NCBI RefSeq assembly: GCF_041146795.1
Contig: NC_135184.1
Span: forward strand, 4,544,967-4,608,966
From: Maylandia zebra
Lineage: Eukaryota > Chordata > Actinopteri > Cichliformes > Cichlidae
DNA length: 64,000 nucleotides
Direction: 5' to 3'
Below, piece by piece: positions 9,002 through 19,871 of this stretch. The notes under the pieces were generated by a model. It saw nothing but the letters and a program-made list of their open reading frames with translations, made no database searches and was not told where the DNA came from. How positions within the stretch are numbered: position 1 is the first letter of the stretch; each line of letters opens with the position of its first letter. The position numbers were made by a program, and so were the translations under genes.

Positions 9002-10675
9002 ATGGCGCAGAAAGGAGTTCAGCTGGACCGAGAAACCTTCTCTTGTTCGATCTGTTTGGATCTACTGAAGAATCCGGTGGCTCTTCCCTGTGGACACAGC
9101 TACTGCATGAAGTGTATTGAAAGCTTCTGGGATGAAGAGGAAAAGAAGAAAACCTACAGCTGCCCTCAGTGCAGACAGACTTTCACAGCGAGGCCTGTCC
9201 TGGTGAAAAACACCATTTTAGCAGTTTTAGTGGAGCAGCTGAAGAAGACTGGACTCCAAGCTGCTCCTGCTGATCACTGCTATGCTGGACCTGAAGATGT
9301 GGCCTGTGATGTCTGCACTGGAAGAAAAATGAAAGCCTTCAAGTCCTGTTTAGTCTGTCTGGCATCTTACTGTGAGAAACACCTTCAGCCTCATTATGAT
9401 GTGGCTCCATTAAAGAAACACAAGCTGGTGGAGCCCTCCAAGAAGCTCCAGGAGAACATCTGCTCTCGTCATGATGAGGTGATGAAGATGTTCTGCCGTA
9501 CTGATCAGCAGAGTATCTGTTATCTCTGCTCTGTGGATGAACATAAAGGCCACGACACAGTCTCAGCTGCAGCAGAAAGGACTGAGAGGCAGAGAGAGCT
9601 GGAGGTGAGTCGACAAAACATCCAGCAGAGAATCCAGGACAGAGAGAAAGATGTGAAGCTGCTTCAACAGGAGGTGGAGGCCATCAATCAGTCTGCTGAT
9701 CAAACAGTGGAGCACAGTGAGAAGATCTTCACTGAGCTGATCCATCTCATCCAGAAAAGAAGCTCTGATGTGAAGCAGCAGATCAGATCCCAGCAGGAAA
9801 CTGAAGTGAGTCGAGTCAAAGAGCTTCAGCAGAAGCTGGAGCAGGAGATCACTGAGCTGAAGAGGAAAGATGCTGAGCTGAAGCAGCTCTCACACACAGA
9901 GGATCACATCCAGTTTCTACACAACTACCCCTCACTGTCAGCACTCAGTGAGTCTACAGACTCATCCAGCATCAATATCCGTCCTCTGAGCTACTTTGAG
10001 GATGTGACAGCAGCTGTGTCAGAGGTCAGAGATAAACTACAGGACATTCTGAGAGAGGAATGGACAAACATCTCACTGACAGTCACTGAAGTGGATGTTT
10101 CACTGTCACAACCAGAGCCAAAGACCAGAGCTGGATTCTTAAAATATTCATGTGAAATCACACTGGATCCAAACACAGCATACAAAGAGCTGTTATTATC
10201 AGAGGGGAACAGAAAAGTAACAGTAATGAATCAACAACAGTCTTATTCTGATCATCCAGACAGATTCAATGAAGTGTCTCAGGTCCTGAGTCGAGAGAGT
10301 CTGACTGAACGTTGTTACTGGGAGGTGGAGTGGAGAGGGGGAGGAGGTTATGTAGCAGTCGCATACAAGAATATCAGCAGAAAAGGATGGGGTAATGAAT
10401 GTGGATTTGGATGGAATGACAAATCTTGGTCATTAAATTGTTACAACAACAGTTTTACATTTTGGTACAACAACATCCAAACTCCTGTCTCAGGTCCTCG
10501 TTCCTCCAGAGTAGGAGTGTACCTGGATCACAGAGCAGGTATTTTGTCCTTCTACAGCGTCTCTGAAACCATGACTCTCCTCCACAGAGTCCAGACCACA
10601 TTCACTCAGCCGCTCTATGCTGGACTGTTGGTTTACTGGTATGGAACCACTGCTGAGTTGATTAAAGTGAAATAG
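9002..10675 (+). CDS. TRIM family E3 ubiquitin ligase-like protein, copy 1 (RING, two B-boxes, coiled coil, PRY-SPRY)
   Basis: Single-exon gene of 557 residues, close in build to fish TRIM16/TRIM25-like proteins. The RING is C15-x2-C18-x11-C30-x-H32-x2-C35-x2-C38-x15-C54-x2-C57, expected to recruit an E2 enzyme. B-box 1 is about residues 102-125, B-box 2 about 149-190 and the coiled coil about 195-330. PRY-SPRY (B30.2) spans about 370-557, with WEVEW and the LDHRAGILSFY block. Such proteins act in the cytosol as oligomeric ligases, and their B30.2 face binds the target. The start MAQKGVQLDRE is preferred over an upstream in-frame ATG at 8924 because it directly precedes the RING and is shared by all copies. 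Private features of this copy include TERCYWEV, GWGNECGFGW and the loop NEVSQV. An ISRE-like motif lies upstream. The ligand is unknown. Confidence 0.93.
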   Translation: MAQKGVQLDRETFSCSICLDLLKNPVALPCGHSYCMKCIESFWDEEEKKKTYSCPQCRQTFTARPVLVKNTILAVLVEQLKKTGLQAAPADHCYAGPEDVACDVCTGRKMKAFKSCLVCLASYCEKHLQPHYDVAPLKKHKLVEPSKKLQENICSRHDEVMKMFCRTDQQSICYLCSVDEHKGHDTVSAAAERTERQRELEVSRQNIQQRIQDREKDVKLLQQEVEAINQSADQTVEHSEKIFTELIHLIQKRSSDVKQQIRSQQETEVSRVKELQQKLEQEITELKRKDAELKQLSHTEDHIQFLHNYPSLSALSESTDSSSINIRPLSYFEDVTAAVSEVRDKLQDILREEWTNISLTVTEVDVSLSQPEPKTRAGFLKYSCEITLDPNTAYKELLLSEGNRKVTVMNQQQSYSDHPDRFNEVSQVLSRESLTERCYWEVEWRGGGGYVAVAYKNISRKGWGNECGFGWNDKSWSLNCYNNSFTFWYNNIQTPVSGPRSSRVGVYLDHRAGILSFYSVSETMTLLHRVQTTFTQPLYAGLLVYWYGTTAELIKVK

Positions 10676-12176
10676 ACTGAAGTCTTTCATATTGTTGTAA
10701 GTTTAAATCTGTATTTTAGTTCCCTTTTAGTTTCTCTCCATCATTATTGTGGTATTTATGTGCTGCACATAAATCAGATGTCAGTCAAACATTATGGGCA
10801 GTACCTCGACATCTTCAACATGTTGTCTTGATGTTTTTACGTTTTATAGGTGGAGCTCTTTCCTGTGTCTGTTCAGCCATGGAGACTATCAATGCTTATG
10901 GATATTTTTATTTGAAAAATTTCTCCACATGACAACATAAACTTCTCTATCTTCTAAATGTTTACTGAATATTTTTCTTAGGTATTTGTATGTTGTTGTT
11001 TCTCTTCACTGATCTTAACAGAGAAGTCTACAGACCTTCCTTTATCACACAGATTTTATTCTCATTTGTACATTTATAAAGAAAACAATTAATTACAGAG
11101 CAATAAGAAATTTTAAGAAAGTGCACTATATCATAATTTATAGTAAAGTGTATTAAAGCATCGTTAGTTAGTCACTTATTTAGTTTGGAGCTGTATCATC
11201 TGACACTGTAGAAACATTTCCTCCAGCTTCAGCACAGAATGTTAAAAACAGAACTATTAATGAGAACAAACAGTAGGAACACAGTATCAGCAAACATCAT
11301 GGCTTAAAATGGAGAGTAAAAATCTAAAAAGAAATAAACAAATTAGTAAAAAGGATTTCCTGTTGACATGTTATTGGTCCTATCTTGTCTGCAGCACCTC
11401 CAGGATGCTTCTTATATGTTTCTGGTTATTTTTGCACCAATTTTAGTTTTTGTCAGTAGGAAGTTCAAGTTCAACTCAGTGTGTTTGTTTGTTTTTTTCA
11501 AACTGATGCCTGACCTTGAACACCAAACATCTGTCAATAAAGCAATGATATAAAATGCTTATATTAGTACTGAAAAACTGCATATCCACTTTACAAATAT
11601 AAATAATGATATAAATCCACAGCTGAACTGGAGGAGCAGCTGATCTAGTTCACTCATGTGTTTCTGGACTAAGAGTTGGAGCAAATACCTTATGATTCAG
11701 TGATGTTTGTTTTTGTTCAATATTTTGTAGATCCAAGAGTGAGTTTGACTCATGATGATGATGTTCCGAATTAAACAAAGTTGGTCACAAATTCTTCAAA
11801 GCTGTTTATTAAGAATATATTCACTTGGACTCATGAGACAGGCTTGTGATCCAAGGGAGCCATCAACTGGACAATTACTGACATGACAACAAAAAAGCTA
11901 AGTACAGAGGGGGGAACAGAGGTGAAAATACTTGCTTTAAAGGATTGTAATGTTTCCTTTTAAAATAAGTCTCTAAGGTCAGACAAAGGGACAGAAACTC
12001 ATAGCTTTCTACCAGCCCAATGACAAAACTATAAGTTGTTTTTTAACATCTACTTTTTCATCTATTTGGCAGTCACAGTGAAAAGTATAAACATTGGCAC
12101 GCTTTGTCTTGTGATTCTGCTGTTCGTAAAAAATGACCATGCGCAAAGTACCAGACTTTAAGGCTTTGACTTGATG
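10676..12176. other. TRIM-1 3' flank, non-coding
   Basis: About 1.5 kb with no convincing coding sequence. It is nearly identical in units 2 and 3 (29367-30867, 48615-50115). AATAAA signals occur near 11536 and elsewhere, so the first few hundred bases are probably TRIM 3' untranslated sequence. The near-identity contrasts with the differences in the adjacent B30.2 domain. Confidence 0.6.
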
Positions 12177-12239
12177 CCAATGGCCTGAGGAGGACAGTAT
12201 TACCCTTGGACATGTGTAGTCTGCCGTCTACTCAATAGA

Positions 12240-12428
12240 AGAAGAAGAAGCGCGGAAATGGCACAACTGTCTTCAGTTTCTGGGAGAGTTTAACAATGAG
12301 AGACTGATGATGCAGAAGAAATCTCCGTGGTTAAAAACATTAAAAACAGTCGTCCAGGATGATGAGATCCGCCACTGGCTCAGACTGCTGTATATCAGCC
12401 GGAGACCCGAGATGAAGTCACGCAGCAG
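12240..12428 (+). other. ZNF-A1 exon 1 (5' exon, reading frame degenerate)
   Basis: The sequence resembles the usual first exon of fish C2H2 genes. The last part reads LLYISRRPEMKSRSR, followed by a donor (AG|GTATGT at 12429). The ATG at 12247 meets a stop after 11 codons. A frame open from ATG 12307 leaves two bases at the donor, which does not fit the exon 2 frame; related exons (ZNF-C, 56800-56940) leave one base. The exon is therefore probably untranslated here, with translation starting in exon 2. The same holds in units 2 (to 31119) and 3 (to 54800). Confidence 0.6.
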
Positions 12429-12594
12429 GTATGTAAAACTGTGATGTTCTCAATGAACTAACACAGGAACGATCTGAGCTCAGTCTGTAAGCTAACAGGC
12501 TAAAATCAGAGAGCAGCTAATCAAACAAGTGCGTCCGTTTTTTTTAAAGGTCAACTTTTAACAATAGACTTTCATGAGACACATCAAAACCAAA

Positions 12595-12809
12595 CAGGGA
12601 GGGAAAGCTTCGGTTTTCTGCACTGTGCCACAGTTCGCTGTCTGCTTCGGTTCACGACGCCTCACTCCGGGGCTACAGACAGTTCTCTGCCGCCTGTGGT
12701 GCTCCTCACCTCCGTCTGCACCCACAGACTTCCCGAGGTGGAGGCAGGCCGGCAGGGACTTTGAGAGATGGGCTTTACTTTTAAAAATACCCCTTAATCA
12801 GGGTCTAAC
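12595..12809. other. Unusually conserved 215-bp block in ZNF-A1 intron 1
   Basis: GC-richer than its surroundings. It is essentially identical in units 2 (31286-31500) and 3 (54967-55181). It is also present with about three changes in the otherwise strongly diverged ZNF-C intron at 57158-57372. An open frame of about 60 codons runs through it (FAVCFGSRRLTPGLQTVLC and on), but no known domain is recognised. It could be a regulatory element, a non-coding exon, a dispersed repeat or a gene-conversion tract. Confidence 0.5.
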
Positions 12810-13470
12810 TCACTAAAAGATGGCCACATGTCTCTCTCCAACTTAATCTCTTTCTTTTAAGTAATTGTTTTTCATTGAAATGAAATTAATTGTTCAATAA
12901 AATGATTACATTTATAATTGAATTAAAGTTAAATGAATCAAGGTGATTTTGACTTTGCTAGTTAACAGGAAGAGAAACAAACTTACACAGGATAAAATGA
13001 AATTTGGACCCAGCAGAAAAAGTCAGATCACAGACAAACAGAAACATTCCTCTTTGGCTAAAATAAAATGCAGATTATTGCTCATCTGCAGTTTTAATCA
13101 TGGTGAATAATTTATGATTCAGCCAAGTAAGATTCTTCTGTGTGGAGGTTTTTCCCCTGTCAAAAGGCATTGACCATTACCTTCATCTAAACATGGAATT
13201 TAAGTCATGTAGTTGCCGTTGTTTGTTTTTAAAGAGGTCATAATATTTTTGTGATGGTAGAAATTTATCTTCAAAGTAATAGTTATAAAGTGAATTAATA
13301 AGACTTTCCAACAAAGAGAGGGAGTCACATGGTGCTTCTGAAACATTTGTACAAACCTCTCTCACATATGTGAGCAACATGCTCACAGTGTACAGCCCTG
13401 CTGACTGAGGCTGCACCTTTACCTGTCTAATCTTTTTCTTTTTACTTTGTTCCTCAAGTCCCACATCAAC

Positions 13471-15351
13471 ATGAAGTGTAAGGAGGAGGAAGATCTGGCT
13501 GGCCAGCAGGTCTGGAAGCAGGAGAGGAACTTCAATCTGGACCAGGAGGACACAGATCCCCCACAGATCAAAGAGGAACAGGAGGAACTCTGCATCAGTC
13601 AAGAGGGAGAACAGCTTGTAGTGAAACACGAGGATGAAGGCATCGTCGTCTGGAGCGGGGAAGAGCGGCTCAGACAGCTGCATAACATCTGGAAACCTGA
13701 GAAAGATTTACAGACCAGCGGTAAAACTGTAATCGCTTTTCTGAAGTGTTAACATTAATATTAAACCTACAGTTTGTATCAGTCAGATCTATTTAATGTG
13801 TATTCGTGAAAACATGACAGGGAGTTTTAAATGGACTGGTTCTTATATAGCGCTTTTCTACTCAATCTTGAGCACTCAAAGCGCTTTACAAAACTTGTGC
13901 ATTCACCCACTCACTCCCATTCGCACAAGCACATTTTTCTTAGTGCTTTCTACCAACATTCAGACACACATTCCACAGATCAAAGAGCAACTTGAGGCAA
14001 CTTGGAGTTAGTATCTTGCCCAAGGATATTTGAAATGCAGACTAGGTGAAGCCGGGAATCGAACCGATCAGTAGATGATCTGCTCTACCGCCTGAGCTAC
14101 AGCCACCCCCAATAGTGAAGATTATTTTGAAAAATATCAAGATGTAGATCAGTTTCGAGATCAACTCCAAAATAGATCATCAGTCAGTCAGTAATAAGTG
14201 AGTTCTTTTTTGTTTGAAAGGTTTTTTTTACTCTTAATGTTGCTGAAAAATGTCAGAACTCAAGTTCTCATTTGCATCAGAGTGCACAAATAACTTCATT
14301 TTTACACACTTTTAATTTCACCTGCAAATGTGAGCAACATGCCCTCATTACAGACTTTAACTAAAACTTTATCTTCTCAGAAGTGTTTTTCTATAATTAC
14401 ATTTTTTTTATTGTTCGTTTAGACCTCCACCAGCAAACTGCCTGTAAGGAGGAGGAGTTTGTCGCCAATCAGCAGGAGAGGAACTCAAGTCTGGACCAGG
14501 AGGACCCAGATCCTCCACAGATTAAAGAGGAACAGGAGGAACTCTGCACCAGTCAGGAGCTGGAGGAGATTGTACTGAAGCAGGAGATCAATAGTTTTAT
14601 GGTGACTTCTAGTTTTGAGGAAAGTGACCTCAGTGAATCAGAACCAAACGATGACCAGCTCCTTGCTCTTAACTTTCCTGAACCAGAGCTTGAGGAACAG
14701 GAAGAAAACCAGCATGTGGACTCGGGATCAACTAGAAATGCGGAGCTGAAGAAAAGGAGACGTCACAAAAACCGAACAGATAAGTCTCGGAGTGAAACTG
14801 ATACAAGTAAAAAATCTGTAAGCTGTGACACTTGTGGAAAAACTTTTCAGTGTAAATCCAACCTGACGAGACACATGAGAGTTCACACAAGTGAGAAGCC
14901 ACATTCTTGTAGCACCTGTGGGAAAAGATTCATTTGGAAATCAGGATTGGAAACTCACGTAAGGATCCACACAGGCGAGAAGCCATATTTTTGCATCACC
15001 TGTGGGAAAAGATTTAATAAGAAATCCGGATTTGAAAGTCACGTGAGAATCCACACAGGCGAGAAGCCGTATTTCTGTAGCACATGTGGGAAAAGATTTG
15101 GTAAGAAATCAGGACTAGAAACTCATTTGAGAATCCACACCGGTGAGAAAGCGTATTCTTGCAACGTCTGTAGGAAAGAGTTTAGAGACTTGTCGACTAT
15201 GAAAAGTCACAGAAGGATCCACACAGGTGAGAAACCATATATTTGTAGCTCCTGTGGGGAAAGATTCAGTTGGAAATCAGGACTGAATTTTCATCTAAGG
15301 ATCCACCTGAGTGACAAACCAAATCACTGCAGCACCCGAGGTAGAAAATGA
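13471..15351 (+). CDS. C2H2 zinc-finger protein ZNF-A1 (two coding exons 13471-13720, 14423-15351)
   Basis: Coding exons join in frame (donor GT at 13721, phase 1; acceptor TTTAG at 14422), giving 392 residues from ATG 13471 (MKCKEEEDLAG), which has A at -3. The first 215 or so residues are acidic repeats of the type LDQED.DPPQIKEEQEELC, one in each exon, followed by a basic stretch (KKRRRHKNR), a likely nuclear signal. Six C2H2 fingers with TGEKP-like linkers follow (about residues 218-380). A seventh is cut off after its first cysteine (HCSTRGRK then stop). Linker 1 is atypical (TSEKP). Predicted nuclear DNA-binding regulator; target unknown. The protein is identical to that of unit 2. Fish genes of this type usually start in an upstream exon, which is degenerate here, so the start is inferred. 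Confidence 0.85.
13830..14110 (-). repeat. tRNA-derived SINE in ZNF-A1 intron 2
   Basis: On the minus strand the 14110 end begins GGCTGTAGCTCAGGCGGTAG (box A-like), followed by GGTTCGATTCC (box B-like), as in a tRNA-derived SINE head. The body contains GCGCTTTACAAAACTTG-type sequence common in teleost SINEs. It is present at the same place in units 2 (32521-32801) and 3 (56202-56482), so the insertion predates the duplications. Confidence 0.75.
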
Positions 15352-17520
15352 CCTCATGCTCCAAGTCACGGTACATTTCCTGTCCACAGCAGTGAAGGGC
15401 ACTCTATGTTGTTTGTTCCAGCCCTGACTTTATGTTTCTCTAAGTTTGATATTTTTTTTATTGGTCTTTAAAGGTGACACAAATATTTATTGAACATGGA
15501 TGCTCTTTTAATATTTACCACAGAAACTTGTATTTCTTCTTCAGTATAGAAGAAAACAAACATGAAAATGAGTTTTTCATCACTTGTTCCTTGTAACAAC
15601 CATGATGTGATTCCTTTTTATCAGCCAATAAATAAGTTTTAATACACAGGACTAAAGATTTAAAAAAGTTCAAGACAAGTATACAATTTTTATTTAAATA
15701 TGTTTTCTTTGTGATTTATGTTAATGAAGGTTATACTTCAGTATGGCTTTGACCTGGTTGTCCTGGTTCTTCTTAGCAACATGTTGCAAGATTTGATTAA
15801 ATTTTTTGTGACTAATTTTGTGTATTGTGTAATCCCTGCTAAATAAAAGCAGTTAAATGTGCTATATTGGCTCATGATAAGTGTTTATATCATTTTGCCT
15901 AAATGCAAGTAAACTCAATGTTTGCCAACTCTGTGTGTGCAGTTTGCTTCATAAGTACAGTAACAGAACTTAAACTACATGGAGCCTATTTTGATTACAT
16001 CATTACAGATGTAGATATTATTCATAGTTCATATTTCACAGTGTGCTGCAATCTTCTCCACAGACCTGCATTGCTCTCTGTTCAGACCCGTCATCTTCAA
16101 GATGTCCACTAGATGTCGTCAGAGTTCCCCCACTTTCCTCATCTATTGTGTTGCCATTACCTGAGCCTGCTTAAAACCTACAGTCCTTTACATATGGGTT
16201 CATTCAGGGTCATGTTTAGTGGGCAGGTTTAGTGCGATGAAGGAAACTCGTTTTCTTTAACTTTACCTCTGAGTAAGTAACTGGAGTAACAGACTCACTG
16301 ATTCCTCCCCACCTGCTGGACATGAACCAGCTGACTGACACTTGTTTTCATTTTCTCATTCATAAAGTTGCTACCAGTTCAATTCATTTATATTTATATA
16401 TAGTGCCAAAAAACAACAGTTGCCTCAAGGTGCTTTATATTGTAAGGTAAAGAATGTAAAAACCTCCACAATTGAACAAGCTGAAAAGAGCAAATGCTTG
16501 GCAGCAGTGGCAGAAACAGGCTGTCTGTTGTAATCACTGTAAAACACTAATCACTGGTCAGTCATTTGTTGTGTTGCAATCGGTTACACTGAGGGAAAAA
16601 ATTTCACAACTGGATCTCGGAGATAATGTGAATATTTGTGAAAATATGTGAAGATGAGGCTGAAATAACTCTGAGACTCTAAAACATGATGAAATGCTTA
16701 CATATTGAAATGTGTGTAGTAACATGACCTACAGCTTGTTTAAGAACTCGTGATTTTTTCCCCCTGTTGGCATAAGGTGAAATCCTGCATAAAGGAGGTG
16801 ACCTTTGCTCCCTGACTCAGACGTGATAAACATGACCCAAATCATTCACGTTGGTGCCAAATAATGTTTTGTTAAAGTTTAACAAGCTTTCCCAGCCTGA
16901 AACTGCCAGACAAACAAATCACCTGTTGGAGATGCTGGTTTAGCTCCCTGGGTAAAGTGGGTGACCCAGATGCTAAAGCCCAGCTATGACTCCTGCCTGA
17001 GGACTTTTAGTCTTGGTTTGCATCCAACTTTTCTGCCACAATAGTTCAATTTTCTTAATAAAACACCAAATTACAACAAGTTACCTCAAGGCAGTTTATA
17101 TTGAAGGCACTTTATTTGAAGGTAAAGATCCGACAATAATACAGAGAAACAACAGGTAGAAGCAATGGAAGATTGAAAATAACGGTTGTCATTACTTTTC
17201 ATTCAGTCATAAGATACAGAAACACCATCTGTTGTGTGTAAAGATGAACAGTAGGGGTAGGGTGATTTTCACCAGATCAAAGCCATGGATTCACAATTAT
17301 GGTTTGGTGCTGTTGAGTACCTGGATAGAAAATGCACATGTGGAATGGTAGAAAGTGTTCAGCATGCTTTGATGATCTGCTTCAACTATGCTGGGGTGAG
17401 CATTACAGACTGCTTCTTAAATTTAATAACCAAATTGCATCAATGGGGAACTATAAATTCTACATTTGGATTTCTGATTATTATTTCTGGCTGATTTTCA
17501 TTAGATCGACCTGAGTAGGG
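15352..17520. other. ZNF-A1 3' flank with repeat fragments
   Basis: AATAAA signals at about 15628 and 15842 may end the ZNF-A1 transcript. Two fragments of a common fish repeat (CCTCAAGGTGCTTTATATTGTAAGGTAAAG-like wording) lie at about 16380-16500 and 17040-17160; a related copy is at 59810-60000. Bases from about 16573 to 17451 are absent from unit 2, where GTCAGTCATTTGTT joins CTACAAATTCTAC at about 35262. No gene is seen. Confidence 0.5.
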
Positions 17521-17559
17521 CAGCGACAGATGTGTGCGGTCCAGAAGTAGAAGAAGAAG

Positions 17560-17751
17560 AAAGAGGAGAGCAGAAATGATGACATTCTAGGCTCGCTTTT
17601 CACCTTTGATGTACTCTTAGCAGGAAGACTTTGGTTTGGTGATGTGTTAGAGATAATTTAGTGGTTGAAGCTACTGTGGACTGACCAGATCTGCCATCAG
17701 CTCAGAGTGCTGGATATCACCGCAAACCTGAGACAAAGTCATACAGAACAG
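17560..17751 (+). pseudogene. ZNF-B first-exon remnant (end of unit 1)
   Basis: The end of this stretch reads QLRVLDITANLRQSHTEQ in one frame and is followed by a donor (CAG|GTGTGTAAAACTGTGATGG). Both resemble ZNF exon 1 and its intron start at 12428 and 56940. The downstream exons are gone: the intron is occupied by Gmr1 copy 2 and then the TRIM spacer. The same remnant is at about 35370-35562. It marks a lost second ZNF gene per unit. Confidence 0.55.
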
Positions 17752-17906
17752 GTGTGTAAAACTGTGATGGTCACTGTGATGGGTGCATGCAACCACACAA
17801 CTGAGACACTTAGTAATATTCATTTGGTCTTTTGTCTTATGTTTACGTTATGCTTTAAAGTTTCTGTGATCATAAGTTAACTAATTTGACGTTTTGAGGT
17901 TACCTG

Positions 17907-19187
17907 TAGTGATGGGACGTTCTGTATCGAGGCTTCGGAGCGTGTGTCGGGTAATTGAGGGGGCGTTTCCGCGATGCGCGTATCGAGGCTTGCTTCATTT
18001 ATGGGAGGAGCTGAAAATGATGACGTCCGAAGCCTCGCTGCCCGGCTGTACCACGTGACTGGTTCATGAAGTGGTTCGAACTTTGCCGCGAGATATGACA
18101 GCGATATAAACCCCTCAGACTTCATTCAAAATGTAGGTGTTTGATGGAGAGTTGCGGTTAGTGAGAGTTTGGAGACAGTTTGGAGGTTTATGAGAGTGAG
18201 GAGAGAAAGTCAGGAGAGAATGGAGCCAGCTAAGAAGAGGAGGATGTCCTCCCCTGTGTGGGAACATTGTGATTTTATTCCTCCCAACAAGGTATGTAAA
18301 TTTCTACAGAAGATGTATTTTCATAATACTGATGCTGCAATACAATTTATGTTGAGCTGTCTTGACTTTTGTACAAGGTGAAGTGTTTGCTATGTGCCAG
18401 GGAGCTGGGATATAACAACAACACCTCATCCATGCTTAGGCACTACAGAGCTTTGCATGAGAATAAGGGGGACACCGATTGTGGAGCAAGACCAGGTGAG
18501 CCATCAAATGCCATGATAATATAGCATGCAGTAATGTTACTAAATGATATAACAATATTATACAACTGTAATAAGTTACATGTGTGATATTTATATTTGT
18601 GCTTTGTCTTTATTGTCTTTCCTCAGGAGAACAATCTCAAATAGATGAAGACCTGGTCAGCATGGTGATTGAGGACTCCCAGCCATTTAGCATTGTGGAG
18701 GACAAAGGATTCAAAAGATGTGTTAAATCATTAAATCCTAGCTATGTTCTCCCCACTAAAAAGGCCATAAAAGCAGTGAAAATTTAGTTTTTACAGAATA
18801 AAATGTGAACAGGCAGGACTGTGTAGCTGTCCATACCTCAACGTTACAACCGCACAACCACTGTCCACACCCCAACCACACCTCACCTCACAGTAAATGA
18901 TCATTTGCATTTTAAGCATTTCCAAATAATCATTTTCCATACTGCCAGTATAAATATACACAGTATACTGCATCACTACAATATACATGTTTTACACACT
19001 CCTTTTGTTGTTGACATTTACAGGCTGTGTGCAAAAGGCCACACTCTTCAAATTCATGCCAGCTATTATTTTTACGTCCAGTAGGTGTCCTACTAGAGCA
19101 AATGAAGCTTCAAGAAGCTTTGCGCTGGGGTGAACCAATTGGATGAAAAGCTTCAGTGCTTCACGAAGCTTCATCTGCCCATCACTA
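17907..19187 (+). mobile_element. hAT-type non-autonomous element with a BED-finger gene
   Basis: Ends are TAGTGATGGG (17907-17916) and CCCATCACTA (19178-19187), 10-base inverted repeats. It lies wholly inside the Gmr1 5' LTR. It carries only the N-terminal, BED-finger part of a hAT transposase-like gene (see 18190-18787); the catalytic core and C-terminal dimerisation region are absent. That makes it a deletion derivative that would need a transposase from elsewhere. The lack of a target duplication and the missing 37 LTR bases suggest a deletion at or after insertion. Confidence 0.8.
18190..18787 (+). CDS. Truncated BED zinc-finger / hAT transposase-like protein (3 exons)
   Basis: Predicted exons are 18190-18291, 18378-18495 and 18627-18787. 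Splice sites are AAG|GTATGT, a weak CAAG|GTG acceptor, CAG|GTGAG and a good TTTCCTCAG acceptor. Joined, they form 126 codons in frame. Residues 20-65 or so form a BED finger: a W..F segment (SSPVWEHCDFI), then C-x2-C in VKCLLCARE and two histidines in SMLRHYRALH. The third exon (QPFSIVEDKGFKRCVKSLNP) matches the conserved region after the finger in ZBED/hAT proteins, then stops. No catalytic domain remains. A product could bind DNA or interfere with a full transposase; expression is unknown. Confidence 0.6.
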
Positions 19188-19871
19188 GCATAGACTTTGC
19201 TTTGCATTGTTTGTTATTTTATATAGGTATGTTATATTGATTATATTTCTGCTCTTTCTGAGTTACCTGACCTCCGCTCCAGTCCTTCCTGGTTTGGCTG
19301 AAAGAGGAGGCTGAGGGTGGAGCTGGTTTAAATGCAGAAGCCAATAAAGTGGACTGGACCATCTATTGTGATCATGCAGGGGGAATGGGGTTCTTCTTGA
19401 ATGATGGTTATCTGTTATCCCTTTAGTTTTCACCTTTGGTTTATATAATGGTTTATTCATTTGCTATATAACTGGAGCTGTTTCTCATTTGGGCAGGTCA
19501 GTTTGAGTTATGTTTTTGTTAAGTGATTTTTGAGTAGCAGTCTGTTAAGGTAACCTCTTTTATGGGCCCACTTGGTTCTTACAAACTTTATTTTTTGTTA
19601 TTTAGAATTTTTGTAATCATTTTGTCCTTTTTGGGGTATAATAAAACCCATTTTTTTGAAGATTACATTTGTGCCTGTGTGTTCCTGGCGGCTTGGATCA
19701 TGACAATTGGTGGCAGCAGTGGGATTCAGCCAGTGTAAAAGAAAAAATACACACACAAAAAAGGCACAGGTTTTTTTTGTTTTTTTTTCTCTTTCCCCCC
19801 CACTCCTTATCAAACCATGCAGAGGAGCACGGAGTGCGAGAGCAGTCCGAGGAGATGTACCAAGCCAGCAA

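Larger units (their letters stand above)
17775..19705 (+). repeat. Gmr1 copy 2, 5' LTR interrupted by a hAT element
   Basis: LTR sequence occupies 17775-17906 and 19188-19705; the middle is the hAT element. Compared with the 3' LTR, about 37 bases between GGTTACCTG and GCATAGAC are missing at the junction and no 8-base duplication flanks the hAT. Both LTRs of this copy share TTTCTGAG and an AAAACCCAT variant that neither LTR of copy 1 has. Confidence 0.9.

Noticed and set aside
13183..13683. 166-residue minus-strand frame repeated at 31874 and 55555
   Set aside because: It is antisense to ZNF-A exon 2 and its intron; the repeat follows from the tandem units.
14050..14106. tRNA-like sequence on the minus strand
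   Set aside because: Box A and box B are recognisable, but it is the head of a SINE, repeated in all units and followed by SINE body, not a free tRNA gene.
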